Source: Symbioplanes lichenis
GTDB taxonomy: Bacteria; Actinomycetota; Actinomycetes; Mycobacteriales; Micromonosporaceae
Length of the DNA stretch: 64,000 nucleotides
Reading direction: 5' to 3'
NCBI RefSeq assembly: GCF_030709675.1
Contig: NZ_JAUZQD010000017.1
Span: 124,001-188,000, forward strand
Position 1 is the stretch's first letter. Each line of letters starts with the position of its first letter. Under the pieces are notes generated by a model. The model worked only from the letters and a program-made list of their open reading frames with translations, did not search any database and was not told the origin of the DNA. Shown here in pieces: positions 49,501 to 57,371 of the stretch. The translations under genes and the position numbers were made by a program.

Positions 49501-50550
49501 GTGCCCGTAGAAGACGATTCCCCCGTAGGCTTGGCCGCCGCCGAGCCCCTGCCCGCGCCCGCCGAGCCCTCCTCCGCCGGCTCGTCCGGCGGCTCGTCCG
49601 GCGGGGAGAACGAGAGTGTCGGCACCGTCGTCGTGGCCGGCTTGGCCAACCTGGCCATCGCCGTGGCGAAGCTCGTCGCCGGTCTCTTCTCCGGCTCGGC
49701 GTCGATGCTCTCCGAGGCGGCGCACTCCCTGGCCGACACGGTCACCGAGGTGTTCCTCTTCGTGGCGCTGCGCCGCGGGCAGAAGCCGGCCGACGAACGT
49801 CACCCGTTCGGGTACGGCAAGGAGAGCTTCGTCTGGGCCTTCATCGCCGCGCTGTTCACGTTCATCGGCGGTGCGGGCTTCTCGATCTACCACGGCGTCA
49901 CGACGATCCTCGCCGGTGACCACAGCGGTGACTTCCTCTGGTCGTACCTCGTCCTGGCGATCTCGTTCGTCGCCGAGGGCACCTCGTTCCTGCGGGCCAA
50001 GCGGCAGGTCGCGGGCGAGTCGCGGCGCTGGGGCATCACACCCTCCCGGTTCCTGCGGCTGACCCCCGACACCACGGTCAAGGCCGTCTACTTCGAGGAC
50101 TCCGCCGCGCTGATCGGCCTGATCCTGGCCGCCCTGGGCATCCTCGGCGTCCAGCTGACCGGCGACGAGGTCTGGGACGGCGTCGCCTCGGTGCTGATCG
50201 GCCTGCTCCTGCTGGTCGTCGCGTTCATCCTGGCCCGCAGCAACGTCTCCCTGCTGGTCGGCCGGGCGGTCCCCCGCGCCATGCACAACAACATCGCCCA
50301 GGACCTGCAGTCGATCCCGGTCGTCACGGCCGTGCCCACGCTGCTCACCATGCAGCTCGGCCCGGGCGACATCCTGGTCGCCGCCAAGGTCGACTTCGAC
50401 GACGACGTCAGCGGCGGCCAGATCGAGGAGGCCTCCGACGAGGCCGAGCGCCGCCTGCGCACCCGCTACCCGCAGATCCGCTACGTCTTCCTCGACCCGA
50501 CGCGCGGACGGGCCGGACGCAACCACGAGAACGGCGGCCTCGACATATAG
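49501..50550 (+). CDS. cation diffusion facilitator family transporter
   Basis: A 349-aa metal/proton antiporter. The Pro/Ser/Gly-rich N-terminus (about 1-42) leads to a six-helix domain. Helix 2 has the metal-site pattern SEAAHSLADTVTE and the following loop has HPFGYGKE. Helix 5 (FEDSAALIGLILAALGI) keeps Asp but not the usual HxxxD, a variant typical of one actinobacterial subgroup. A C-terminal ferredoxin-like cytoplasmic domain (about 255-340) binds metal as a sensor. Substrates in the family are Zn, Mn, Fe, Co and Cd; which one applies here is not evident. The start is the GTG at 49501, with some doubt. Confidence 0.9.
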   Translation: MPVEDDSPVGLAAAEPLPAPAEPSSAGSSGGSSGGENESVGTVVVAGLANLAIAVAKLVAGLFSGSASMLSEAAHSLADTVTEVFLFVALRRGQKPADERHPFGYGKESFVWAFIAALFTFIGGAGFSIYHGVTTILAGDHSGDFLWSYLVLAISFVAEGTSFLRAKRQVAGESRRWGITPSRFLRLTPDTTVKAVYFEDSAALIGLILAALGILGVQLTGDEVWDGVASVLIGLLLLVVAFILARSNVSLLVGRAVPRAMHNNIAQDLQSIPVVTAVPTLLTMQLGPGDILVAAKVDFDDDVSGGQIEEASDEAERRLRTRYPQIRYVFLDPTRGRAGRNHENGGLDI

Positions 50551-50553
50551 GGT
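50548..50553 (+). promoter_or_regulatory. -10 element overlapping the CDF stop codon
   Basis: TAGGGT begins with the TAG stop of the CDF gene and stands 7 nt before the ATG at 50561, the spacing seen at leaderless starts throughout the window. The DUF3866 gene may therefore have its own promoter even though it follows the CDF gene by only 10 nt. Confidence 0.45.
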
Positions 50554-50560
50554 CGCCGCC

Positions 50561-51646
50561 ATGGTGCGCTGGCGGTCAGGAACGGTTTCCCAGGTACGAC
50601 GCGAGTGGCGGGGCGCCGTCGAGCTGGAGGTCACCACGGCCGGCGGCCCGCTCAAGGCGCTCGCCTACCCGGCCCTGACCGGCGCCCCCGTCGTCGGCGA
50701 CCGGGTCCTGCTCAACGTCGGCGCCCTGGTCATGGGTCTGGGCACCGGCGGCTACGCCCTGGTGGTCGCCCTGCCCGACCGCCTGCCCGCGGATCCTCCC
50801 TCCTCCGGGCTCGATCGTGACGCCGGGCACCTGGTCAAGGCGCGCTACACCCCGCTGCAGCCGATCATGCTCGGGGTCGACGAGGAGGCCTCTCCCTTCT
50901 TCGAGGTCCTGAAGGACGCCGCCTCCGTCGACGGCATGCCGGTCGTGCTGGCCGACCTGCACTCGGCCCTCCCCGCCGTCCTCGCCGGCATCCGCGCCGA
51001 CCGCCCCGGCGCCCGCGTCGCCTACGTCATGACCGACGGCGGCGCCCTCCCCGCCTGGTTCTCGATGACACTCTCGGCCCTGCACGAGCACTTGGCCGGC
51101 ACGATCACCGCGGGCCAGTCCTTCGGCGGCGACCTCGAGGCCTCCACGGTCCACACCGCCCTCCTCGCCGCCCGCCACGTCCTCCGGGCCGACATCACCG
51201 TCGTCGCCCAGGGCCCCGGCAACCTGGGCACAGGCACCCCATGGGGCTTCTCCGGCGTCGCCCTCGGCGAAGCAGTCAACGCCACCGTCACCCTCGGCGG
51301 CCGCCCCGTCGGCTCCCTCCGCATCTCCGACGGCGACGCCCGCCCCCGCCACCGCGGCGTGTCCCACCACAGCCTCACCGCGTACGGCAAGGTCGCCCTG
51401 GTCCCCGCCGACCTCCCCGTCCCCGCCGACCTCCCCGCCGACCTGGCCAAGGAGGTCACGGAGGCCCTGGCCCCGCTCGCCCCGCAGCACAGAATCGTCG
51501 AGGTCCCGACCCACGGCCTCGACGCGGCGCTGCTCTCCAGCCCGGCCAAGCTGTCAACCATGGGCCGGGGCCTGACCGAGGACCACGCCTACTTCATGTC
51601 CGCCGCCGTCGCCGGCCGCCACGCGGTCGCCCTCCTCGACGCCTAG
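50561..51646 (+). CDS. DUF3866 family protein
   Basis: A 361-aa actinobacterial protein of the DUF3866 family, function unknown. It begins with a beta-rich segment (SGTVSQVRREWRGAVELEV, ALAYPALTGAPVVGDRVLLNVGAL). An alpha/beta domain follows with VVLADLHSALPAVLAGIRADRP, YVMTDGGALP and QSFGGDLEASTVHTALLAARHVLRADI. A late HRGVSHHSLTAYGK may supply metal or catalytic histidines. There is no signal peptide. In related actinomycetes the gene usually lies near the proteasome locus, as here. Confidence 0.85.
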   Translation: MVRWRSGTVSQVRREWRGAVELEVTTAGGPLKALAYPALTGAPVVGDRVLLNVGALVMGLGTGGYALVVALPDRLPADPPSSGLDRDAGHLVKARYTPLQPIMLGVDEEASPFFEVLKDAASVDGMPVVLADLHSALPAVLAGIRADRPGARVAYVMTDGGALPAWFSMTLSALHEHLAGTITAGQSFGGDLEASTVHTALLAARHVLRADITVVAQGPGNLGTGTPWGFSGVALGEAVNATVTLGGRPVGSLRISDGDARPRHRGVSHHSLTAYGKVALVPADLPVPADLPADLAKEVTEALAPLAPQHRIVEVPTHGLDAALLSSPAKLSTMGRGLTEDHAYFMSAAVAGRHAVALLDA

Positions 51647-52092
51647 CCGCGGTCCGCGGATGACGGCTGGACCCTGTCGCGTGCGCCACGGGCATCCATG
51701 GCCGCGGGTTGTCCACATCCGCGCGTTGTCCACAGGGCGTCAGCACCGCCTCCCGCCTTTCCGCGACAATGTCCAGCGGGGGCTCCCCCTGGGAGGGCGG
51801 GTTCGGCGACCGGGGTCGCGCCACGCGCTCGCGGACGGCGGGCAGGTGCGGCCGAGCCACGAGCGGACCAGTCCCCCGGCCTCCCGGGTGCGCGCGGCCG
51901 CCTGCACATAGTTGAACGCGATCGGACAGCCGGCCGGACACAGCCCTGAACACCTCGCCGCCGAACTCAACGAGGCCGGCCACAGATGACCCTCGGCCGG
52001 GAAACCCCCGCCTCGCTGAACTCCTCGACCAGGACGGTGGTGCAACGACCCCCAGAAACCACCGAGGGCGGGCTCGGCGACCGGGCGCGTGA
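51647..52092. other. 446-nt non-coding region with DnaA-box-like sites
   Basis: No convincing gene. Two copies of TTGTCCACA (51709-51717 and 51726-51734), identical to the actinobacterial DnaA-box consensus, stand 17 nt apart in the same orientation. A 21-nt segment around GGGCGGGTTCGGCGACCGGG (51794-51814) recurs with one change at 52065-52085, just past the methyltransferase stop. The short open frames across it have no family likeness and no start signals. The copies suggest an old duplication or a decayed gene. Confidence 0.6.
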
Positions 52093-52734
52093 TCAGCGTT
52101 TGCGGGCCAGGGTCACGCCGTCGCGGACGGGGAGCATCACCGTGTCGACGCGGTCGTCGGCGGCGACCAGGTCGTTGAGGTGGCGCATGGCGACGACCGA
52201 GGCGCTGACCGGGTGGGGGACGACCACTTCGCCGCCGCGGAGGACGTTGTCGAGGACCAGCAGGCCGCCGGGGCGCAGCCGGGGGACCAGCTCCGCGTAG
52301 TAGCCCGCGTAGCCGGTCTTGTCCGCGTCGACGAAGGCGAAGTCGATGATCGGATTGTCCGGGAGGGCCTGCAAGGTCTCGAGGGCGGGGGCGAGCCGGA
52401 GCTCGATGCGGTCCTCGACGCCGGCCTTGCGCCAATATTGCCGGGCCAGGCCGGTGAACGTCGCCGACACGTCGCAGCACAGCAGCCGGCCGCCGGGTGC
52501 GAGGCCCCGGGCGATGCAGATCGACGAGTAGCCGGTGAACGTGCCGACCTCGACCGCGTTCGCCGCCCCAATCAGCTGGACCAGCATGGTGAGCAGGGCG
52601 CCCTCGTCGGCGGAGATCTGCATGCCGGCCCGGTCGCCGAAGGCCGTCCGGGTCTCCGCGGCGAGCTGGCTCAGGATCGGGTCGGCCGGCGTGGAGTGGG
52701 CCAGCAGATAGGCATCGAGCGCCGGATCCCGCAT
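52093..52734 (-). CDS. class I SAM-dependent O-methyltransferase
   Basis: A 213-aa member of the catechol-O-methyltransferase-like family. The SAM-binding motif is VEVGTFTGYSSICIARGLAPGG. FVDADKTGYAGYYAELVPRLRPGGLLVLDNVLRGG carries the metal-binding Asp and Asn residues. The C-terminal strand is RVDTVMLPVRDGVTLARK. Proteins of this type methylate small phenolic hydroxyl groups; the substrate is unknown. ATG at 52734, with an upstream frame lacking coding character. Confidence 0.9.
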   Translation of the reverse strand: MRDPALDAYLLAHSTPADPILSQLAAETRTAFGDRAGMQISADEGALLTMLVQLIGAANAVEVGTFTGYSSICIARGLAPGGRLLCCDVSATFTGLARQYWRKAGVEDRIELRLAPALETLQALPDNPIIDFAFVDADKTGYAGYYAELVPRLRPGGLLVLDNVLRGGEVVVPHPVSASVVAMRHLNDLVAADDRVDTVMLPVRDGVTLARKR

Positions 52735-52784
52735 GCCGCCCCCCGAGGGTCCGTCCGGCGGATCGAGTCGGCCGCTGCCGCCCC

Positions 52785-53000
52785 CTAGCCGAAGAAGATC
52801 AGATAGAGCCAGCCGAGCAGCAGCAGGCCCAGGATCGTCGCGAGCACCCACGTCGGGATCCGGTGACCGCCCTGACGGTTGCGCTGGATCTGCTTGACGG
52901 CCCGCTCGCGGCGCCGGTTGACGCGGGCGTAGAGGACGTCCTCGAATGACCGCTCGGGCGGCTGGTCCCGCGGGTCGGGCTGGTGCGGCGCTGAACTCAT
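52785..53000 (-). CDS. small C-tail membrane protein, 71 aa
   Basis: The first 45 residues are polar and basic (ERSFEDVLYARVNRRRERAVKQIQRNRQGGHRIP). One membrane helix (WVLATILGLLLLGWLYLIFFG) ends the protein. The tail-anchored plan suggests a membrane-attached adaptor; I do not know the family. TAGGCT stands 9 nt before the ATG. It lies between pafA and the methyltransferase gene, with the pafA hairpin upstream. Confidence 0.8.
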   Translation of the reverse strand: MSSAPHQPDPRDQPPERSFEDVLYARVNRRRERAVKQIQRNRQGGHRIPTWVLATILGLLLLGWLYLIFFG

Positions 53001-53071
53001 GGCCTGTTCAGCCTAGCCGCCCGCCCCGGACGCACGGCACGTGCCCCGGGACCCGGCCCCGGCGGCACAAA

Positions 53072-53094
53072 CCCCGGCGGCGAAGGCGCCGGGG
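53072..53094 (-). terminator. hairpin after pafA
   Basis: CCCCGGCG and CGCCGGGG form a perfect 8-bp stem around a 7-nt loop, 38 nt past the pafA stop. Further GC-rich complementary runs lie next to it. Confidence 0.5.
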
Positions 53095-53131
53095 ACCCGG
53101 CCGCGTGGCCCGGTCCCCGGCGACCCGGTCG

Positions 53132-54490
53132 TCACATGCTGGCGATCAGCCGCTCGACCCGTTCGTCGTACGCCCGGAAGGGGTCCTTGCACAGCACCGT
53201 GCGCTGCGCCTGGTCGTTGAGCTTGAGGTGCACCCAGTCGACGGTGAAGTCGCGGCGCTTCTCCTGGGCGTGCCGGATGAACTCGCCCCGCAGCCGGGCC
53301 CGCGTGGTCTGCGGCGGGGTCTCCTTGGCCTCGAAGATCTGCAGGTCGTTGGCGACCCGGTCGACCTGCTTGCGCTTCTCCATCAGCGCGTAGAGGCCGC
53401 GGCCCCGGCGCACGTCGTGATAGGCCAGGTCGAGCTGGGCGATGCGCGGGTGCGACATCGGGATCTCGTGCTTGGTCTGGTAGCGCTCGATCAGCTTGAG
53501 CTTCGACACCCAGTCGATCTCCTGCGCGACCGGGTCGAGGTCCTGGCTCTCGATCGCGTTGAGCACCCGGCCCCACAGCTCGACGACCCGCTTGGCGGTC
53601 TGGTCGCCGCCGCGCCGCTCGACGAACTCGGTCGCCTTCGCCAGATATTCCTGCTGGATCTCGAGGGCGCTGATCTCCTTGTTGTTGGCCAGCCGGATCT
53701 TGCGGCGGCCGGTGGTGTCGTGGCTGACCTCCCGGATCGCCCGGATCGGGTTCTCCAGGGTGAGGTCGCGCATGACGACGCCCGCCTCGATCATCCGCAG
53801 CACGATGTCCGCGCTGCCGACCTTGAGCAGCGTCGTGACCTCGTTCATGTTGGAGTCGCCGACGATGACGTGCAGCCGCCGGTAGCGCTCGGCGTCCGCG
53901 TGCGGCTCGTCCCGCGTGTTGATGATGGGCCTGCTCCTGGTCGTGGCGCTCGACACGCCCTCCCAGATGTGCTCGGCCCGCTGCGAGAGGCAGAAGACGG
54001 CCCCGCGCGGCGTCTGCAGCACCTTGCCGGCGCCGGCGATCAGCTGCCGCGTGACCAGGAACGGGATGAGGACGTCGGCGAGCCGGCCGAACTCGCCGTG
54101 CCGCGAGACGAGATAGTTCTCGTGGCAGCCGTAGGAGTTGCCGGCCGAGTCGGTGTTGTTCTTGAAAAGATAGATCTCCCCGGCGATGCCCTCGTCGTGC
54201 AGCCGCTTCTCGGCGTCGACGAGCAGGCCTTCGAGGATCCGCTCCCCCGCCCGGTCGTGGGCGACGAGGTCGGTGACGGAGTCGCATTCGGGGGTCGCGT
54301 ACTCAGGGTGCGAACCGACGTCCAGGTAGAGGCGGGCTCCGTTGCGGAGGAACACGTTGCTGCTGCGTCCCCAGGACACCACACGGCGGAACAGGTAGCG
54401 GGCGACCTCGTCCGGGGAGAGCCGCCGCTGACCCCGGTAGGTGCATGTGACGCCGTACTCGGTCTCCAGACCGAAAATTCGCCGTTCCAT
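53132..54490 (-). CDS. pafA: Pup--protein ligase PafA
   Basis: PafA joins the C-terminal Glu of Pup to substrate lysines using ATP, marking proteins for the proteasome. The 452 aa show the carboxylate-amine-ligase fold: the N-terminal RRIFGLETEYGVTC carries the Mg-binding Glu, and YLFKNNTDSAGNSYGCHENYLVSR, RPIINTRDEPHAD and RRLHVIVGDSNMNE are family hallmarks. The C-terminal small domain ends DERVERLIASM. TAATGT 6 nt before the ATG, and a hairpin between prcA and pafA, indicate that it has its own leaderless transcript. Confidence 0.97.
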   Translation of the reverse strand: MERRIFGLETEYGVTCTYRGQRRLSPDEVARYLFRRVVSWGRSSNVFLRNGARLYLDVGSHPEYATPECDSVTDLVAHDRAGERILEGLLVDAEKRLHDEGIAGEIYLFKNNTDSAGNSYGCHENYLVSRHGEFGRLADVLIPFLVTRQLIAGAGKVLQTPRGAVFCLSQRAEHIWEGVSSATTRSRPIINTRDEPHADAERYRRLHVIVGDSNMNEVTTLLKVGSADIVLRMIEAGVVMRDLTLENPIRAIREVSHDTTGRRKIRLANNKEISALEIQQEYLAKATEFVERRGGDQTAKRVVELWGRVLNAIESQDLDPVAQEIDWVSKLKLIERYQTKHEIPMSHPRIAQLDLAYHDVRRGRGLYALMEKRKQVDRVANDLQIFEAKETPPQTTRARLRGEFIRHAQEKRRDFTVDWVHLKLNDQAQRTVLCKDPFRAYDERVERLIASM

Positions 54491-54496
54491 AGCGAA

Positions 54497-54502
54497 ACAT
54501 TA
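54497..54502 (-). promoter_or_regulatory. -10 element of leaderless pafA promoter
   Basis: TAATGT on the minus strand, 6 nt before the pafA ATG, is the best TANNNT match close to an ATG in the proteasome locus. No clear -35 is seen. Confidence 0.55.
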
Positions 54503-54588
54503 GCCGCAGAAGGCGTGCGGAGACACGTACGCAGCGTAGGAATCTTGCGGGGACCGATCGAGATCATGATCCCCTGTACGCCACTCCG

Positions 54589-54615
54589 CCCGCACGCCCG
54601 GCGCGGGCGTGCGGG
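54589..54615 (-). terminator. perfect 12-bp hairpin after prcA
   Basis: CCCGCACGCCCG and CGGGCGTGCGGG form a perfect 12-bp stem with a 3-nt loop, 16 nt past the prcA stop and before the pafA promoter. It should end the pup-HNH-prcB-prcA transcript. Confidence 0.7.
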
Positions 54616-54631
54616 TCCGGAGCGTCGCCGG

Positions 54632-55447
54632 TCAGGACTTGCCGGTGTCGTCCTTGCCCTCGAGGTCGACCGAGGCGGCCGAGACGGTGGGCTTGTCCTC
54701 GGCAGCCGGCGGCGGGGAGGCGTCCGTGCCCCCCTCGGCCGGCTTGTCCTTGCCGCCCGCCAGCAGCGTCTCGAGCGCCGCGCCCGTGATGCGGCGGAAC
54801 GCCCGGCCCTTGCGGGTGCGGTCCAGGACGGCCGCCTCGAGCTGCGCCGCCCCGAGCTCGCGCTGGGTGCCGTTGTCGCCGCCCACGCTGCCCAGGCCCT
54901 TGACCGCCAGCGCCAGCGCCGTGGTCAGGTCGGCCGTCGTGTCGTGGCTCTCCTTGAGGACGGCCGAGATGGCCTCCGCCGAGCCGCCCATGGCCATGAA
55001 CCCGGGCTCGTCCATGACGGACCCGTCGTACGTGATGCGGTAGAGCTCGTCGGTCTCCGGCGAGCTGCCGACCTGCGCGACGCAGATCTCCACCTCGTAC
55101 GGCTTCTGCGTCTCCGAGAAGATCGCACCGAGCGTCTGGGTGTAGGCGTTGGCGAGCGCGCGGCCCGTCACGTCGCGCCGGTCGTACGAGAGGCCGTTGA
55201 GGTCGGCCATCCGCACGCCCGCCCGGCGCAGGCTCTCGAACTCGTTGTAGCGGCCGACCGCCGCGAAACCGATCCGGTCGTAGAGCTCGCTGATCTTGCG
55301 CAGCGTCGTGACGTTCTCGGCGACCAGCAGGATGCCGCCCTCGTAGGTGAGGACGACGGCGGAGCGGCCGCGCGCGATGCCCTTGCGGGCGTACTCCGAG
55401 CGGTCCCGCTGGACCTGCTCGGGCGAGGCGTAGAACTGCATGGCCAC
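54632..55447 (-). CDS. prcA: proteasome alpha subunit PrcA
   Basis: PrcA forms the outer rings of the 20S core and gates substrate entry. The 271 aa begin with the gating segment QFYASPEQVQRDRSEYARKGIARGRSAVVL, and the fold continues with YDRIGFAAVGRYNEFESLRRAGV and ELYRITYDGSVMDEPGF. The C-terminal 60 residues are a Pro/Lys/Asp-rich tail, longer than in Mycobacterium. AGGAG stands 8 nt before the GTG at 55447; an ATG 6 nt later is an alternative. The gene follows prcB by 58 nt. Confidence 0.96.
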   Translation of the reverse strand: MAMQFYASPEQVQRDRSEYARKGIARGRSAVVLTYEGGILLVAENVTTLRKISELYDRIGFAAVGRYNEFESLRRAGVRMADLNGLSYDRRDVTGRALANAYTQTLGAIFSETQKPYEVEICVAQVGSSPETDELYRITYDGSVMDEPGFMAMGGSAEAISAVLKESHDTTADLTTALALAVKGLGSVGGDNGTQRELGAAQLEAAVLDRTRKGRAFRRITGAALETLLAGGKDKPAEGGTDASPPPAAEDKPTVSAASVDLEGKDDTGKS

Positions 55448-55505
55448 GGGTGGGTGCTCCTAACGCGATGACCGGGGAAACGGGAGGTTGTCTGCGGTCC
55501 GGGCC

Positions 55506-56345
55506 TCAGCCACCCGGGTTCTCCATCCGGCCCGCGACCACAGCCTCGGCCACCGCCGTGACCTCGGCCTCGCTGAGCCGCTGCGTGCCCTCGGCCGTCG
55601 CGGTCATCACGACCGGGTAGATCTTGCGGGTCAGGTCGGGGCCGCCCGTCGCGGTGTCGTCGTCGGCCGCGTCGTAGAGCGCCTCGACGGCCAGCTTGAC
55701 CGCGTCCTCGGTGCTCACCCCGGCGCGGTACTTCTTCTTGAGCGCCGACTTGGCGAACAACGAGCCGGACCCGATCGCCTCGTAGCCGGTCTCCTCGTAG
55801 AGCCCGCCCGCCACGTCGAAACTGAAGATCCGGCCGGGCCGCGCCGGATCGGCCGGCGCCAGGTCGTACCCGGCGAAGAGCGGGATGACCGCCAGGCCCT
55901 GCATCGCGGCACCCAGGTTGCCCCGCACCATCGACGCGAGGCGGTTGGCCTTGCCGTCGAGCGACAGCATGGCCAGCTCGATCTTCTCGTAGTGCTCCAG
56001 CTCGACCTGGAACAGCCGCATCAGCTCGATGCCGATGCCCGCCGTCCCGGCGATGCCGATCAGCGAGTACGCGTCGGCGGGGTGCACCTTCTCGATGTCC
56101 CGGCTGGCGATCAGGTTGCCCATGGTGGCCCGCCGGTCGCCCGCCATGACCACACCCTCGGCGGTCGCGATCGCCACGATCGTCGTCCCGTGCGGCGCGA
56201 TGTCGGCCGACATCCCCGGCGGCAGCGGCCGGCGCCCGGGAAGGAGCTCCGGAGCCGCCTGCGTCAGGAACTGCGTGAAGGAAGACGTCCCCGCGTTGGT
56301 GAAGAGATCCGGTAGACGCCCGGATGGATCAAAACCCGCTGCCAC
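55506..56345 (-). CDS. prcB: proteasome beta subunit PrcB
   Basis: PrcB is the catalytic subunit of the 20S proteasome. The 279 aa include a 53-residue propeptide (AAGFDPSGRLPDLF to APHG). It is cleaved to expose Thr54 in GTTIVAIATAEGVVMAGDRRAT. Lys and Asp of the active site lie in VVMAGDRRAT and the DxxK region (IASRDIEKV). The GTG at 56345 has AAAGGAA 6 nt upstream. The first 82 nt overlap the 3' end of the HNH gene in another frame, which ties the translation of the two. Confidence 0.96.
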   Translation of the reverse strand: MAAGFDPSGRLPDLFTNAGTSSFTQFLTQAAPELLPGRRPLPPGMSADIAPHGTTIVAIATAEGVVMAGDRRATMGNLIASRDIEKVHPADAYSLIGIAGTAGIGIELMRLFQVELEHYEKIELAMLSLDGKANRLASMVRGNLGAAMQGLAVIPLFAGYDLAPADPARPGRIFSFDVAGGLYEETGYEAIGSGSLFAKSALKKKYRAGVSTEDAVKLAVEALYDAADDDTATGGPDLTRKIYPVVMTATAEGTQRLSEAEVTAVAEAVVAGRMENPGG

Positions 56346-56935
56346 GTGGTTCCTTTCAGGTACGTGATCGCCTGGGCCAGGTGAGCCGGGTTGTCCCGGA
56401 ACTGCCCCAGCCCGCCGTTGCAGTTGAAGCACAATATCCCGCGAACCCACCCGGTGGCATGATCGTGATCGACATGTTCCGGATCGGCCGCGCCGCAGAT
56501 CGCACAGACTCCGCCCTGCTCGTCCAGCAGCGCGTCGAAATCGGCCTGCCCGATCCCATAACGCGCCCGCAGGTGGTACTCCCGCGAGCCGCCATAGAGA
56601 CGATCCTTGGTCTCCTTGCCACGTGCGTTATGGCAGACACGACAGTAGGTGTGATAGCCCGACGCCTTCGCAGTCGTCCGGGGGAACTCGTCCAAGCGCT
56701 TCACGGTGTCACAATCGGGGCACCACTTCGACCCCGGCGGAACCGGCTCCGAGGACCGGCATTGAGGAGCGATGCCGCGTTTCCTCCGGCTGGCCTCCGA
56801 CCGCTCGGCAGCACATTGCCTGCAGTAGAAGGCCAGGCCATCAACACGTCGCTTGTTGCTGTGGAACTCAGTGAAAGGCAGAAAGCGCTCACATTGCGGG
56901 CAGCGCTTTCCATCCGACCCCCGTAAATCGGACAT
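56264..56935 (-). CDS. HNH/endonuclease VII-type nuclease in the pup operon
   Basis: A 223-aa zinc protein. Two N-terminal CxxC pairs form treble-clef-like fingers (CPQCERFLPFTEFHSNKRRVDG to CRQC; CPDCDTVKRLDEFPR to CRVC). The recombination-endonuclease-VII core follows: LLDEQGGVCAICGA, HVDHDHATGWVRGILCFNCNGGLGQFRDNP, with the catalytic HVDHDH. The core ends near YLKGT; the last 25 residues are read across the prcB start. The gene starts 5 nt after pup. Phage T4 endonuclease VII resolves branched DNA; the role of this cellular form is unknown. Its place in the operon suggests a link between DNA damage and proteasomal degradation. Confidence 0.9.
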   Translation of the reverse strand: MSDLRGSDGKRCPQCERFLPFTEFHSNKRRVDGLAFYCRQCAAERSEASRRKRGIAPQCRSSEPVPPGSKWCPDCDTVKRLDEFPRTTAKASGYHTYCRVCHNARGKETKDRLYGGSREYHLRARYGIGQADFDALLDEQGGVCAICGAADPEHVDHDHATGWVRGILCFNCNGGLGQFRDNPAHLAQAITYLKGTTWQRVLIHPGVYRISSPTRGRLPSRSS

Positions 56936-56940
56936 TTACC

Positions 56941-57156
56941 TCACTGGCCCCCTTTCTGTACATATCCCCTCACGAATTCCTCGGCGTTTTCTTCGAGGAC
57001 GGAGTCGATCTCGTCGAGCAGATCGTCGACGTCCTCGTCGATCTCCGCCTTGCGCTCGGCGACCTCCGGGTTGGCCTCGGTGGTGACGTCCTCGATCTCC
57101 TCGTCGCGCTTGCCCTTGCCGGACTGCGACTGACCGCCGGTGTCTCGGGTTGCCAT
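56941..57156 (-). CDS. pup: prokaryotic ubiquitin-like protein Pup
   Basis: Pup is the 71-aa protein tag of the actinobacterial proteasome. It is disordered and acidic, with the coil segment VAERKAEIDEDVDDLLDEIDSVLEENAEEFV that binds the ARC/Mpa coiled coil. It ends GYVQKGGQ. The terminal Gln must be deamidated by Dop before PafA can use it. GGGGGA lies about 10 nt before the ATG. It is the first gene of the unit pup-HNH-prcB-prcA. Confidence 0.97.
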   Translation of the reverse strand: MATRDTGGQSQSGKGKRDEEIEDVTTEANPEVAERKAEIDEDVDDLLDEIDSVLEENAEEFVRGYVQKGGQ

Positions 57157-57196
57157 CCCTGTCCCCCTTCAAGACCCACTGGTTCGGGTTGGGAAA

Positions 57197-57202
57197 AACC
57201 TA
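57197..57202 (-). promoter_or_regulatory. -10 element of the pup promoter
   Basis: TAGGTT on the minus strand lies 40 nt before the pup ATG, in the most A/T-rich stretch of the 215-nt dop-pup gap. It leaves room for a leader with the ribosome site, unlike most promoters here. Confidence 0.4.
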
Positions 57203-57337
57203 CCTCGCCGGTACGACGAAAACCGCTGCCGCTGCGCGTGTTTCTCGCTCAGCTGACCCGTTTCCCGCCGCCGGGACCACACCGCCCCGGCACCGGCGCC
57301 TCAGGGGGCCACGCCGCCCCTGCGAAGAGCTGCCCGC

Positions 57338-57368
57338 GCCGCCGGCGGGACCACGCCCCGCCGGCGGC
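57338..57368 (-). terminator. perfect 12-bp hairpin after dop
   Basis: GCCGCCGGCGGG and CCCGCCGGCGGC pair over 12 bp around a 7-nt loop, starting 3 nt past the dop stop. It should separate dop from the pup unit. Confidence 0.65.
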
Positions 57369-57371
57369 CGC

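Noticed and set aside
51709..51734. DnaA-box pair considered as a replication origin
   Set aside because: Only two boxes, no AT-rich unwinding region, and none of dnaA, dnaN, rpmH or gyrB nearby.
51594..51983. Minus-strand 129-codon frame in the gap after the DUF3866 gene
   Set aside because: No start signal, Arg/Pro-rich composition, and overlap with the real gene's 3' end; no family recognised.
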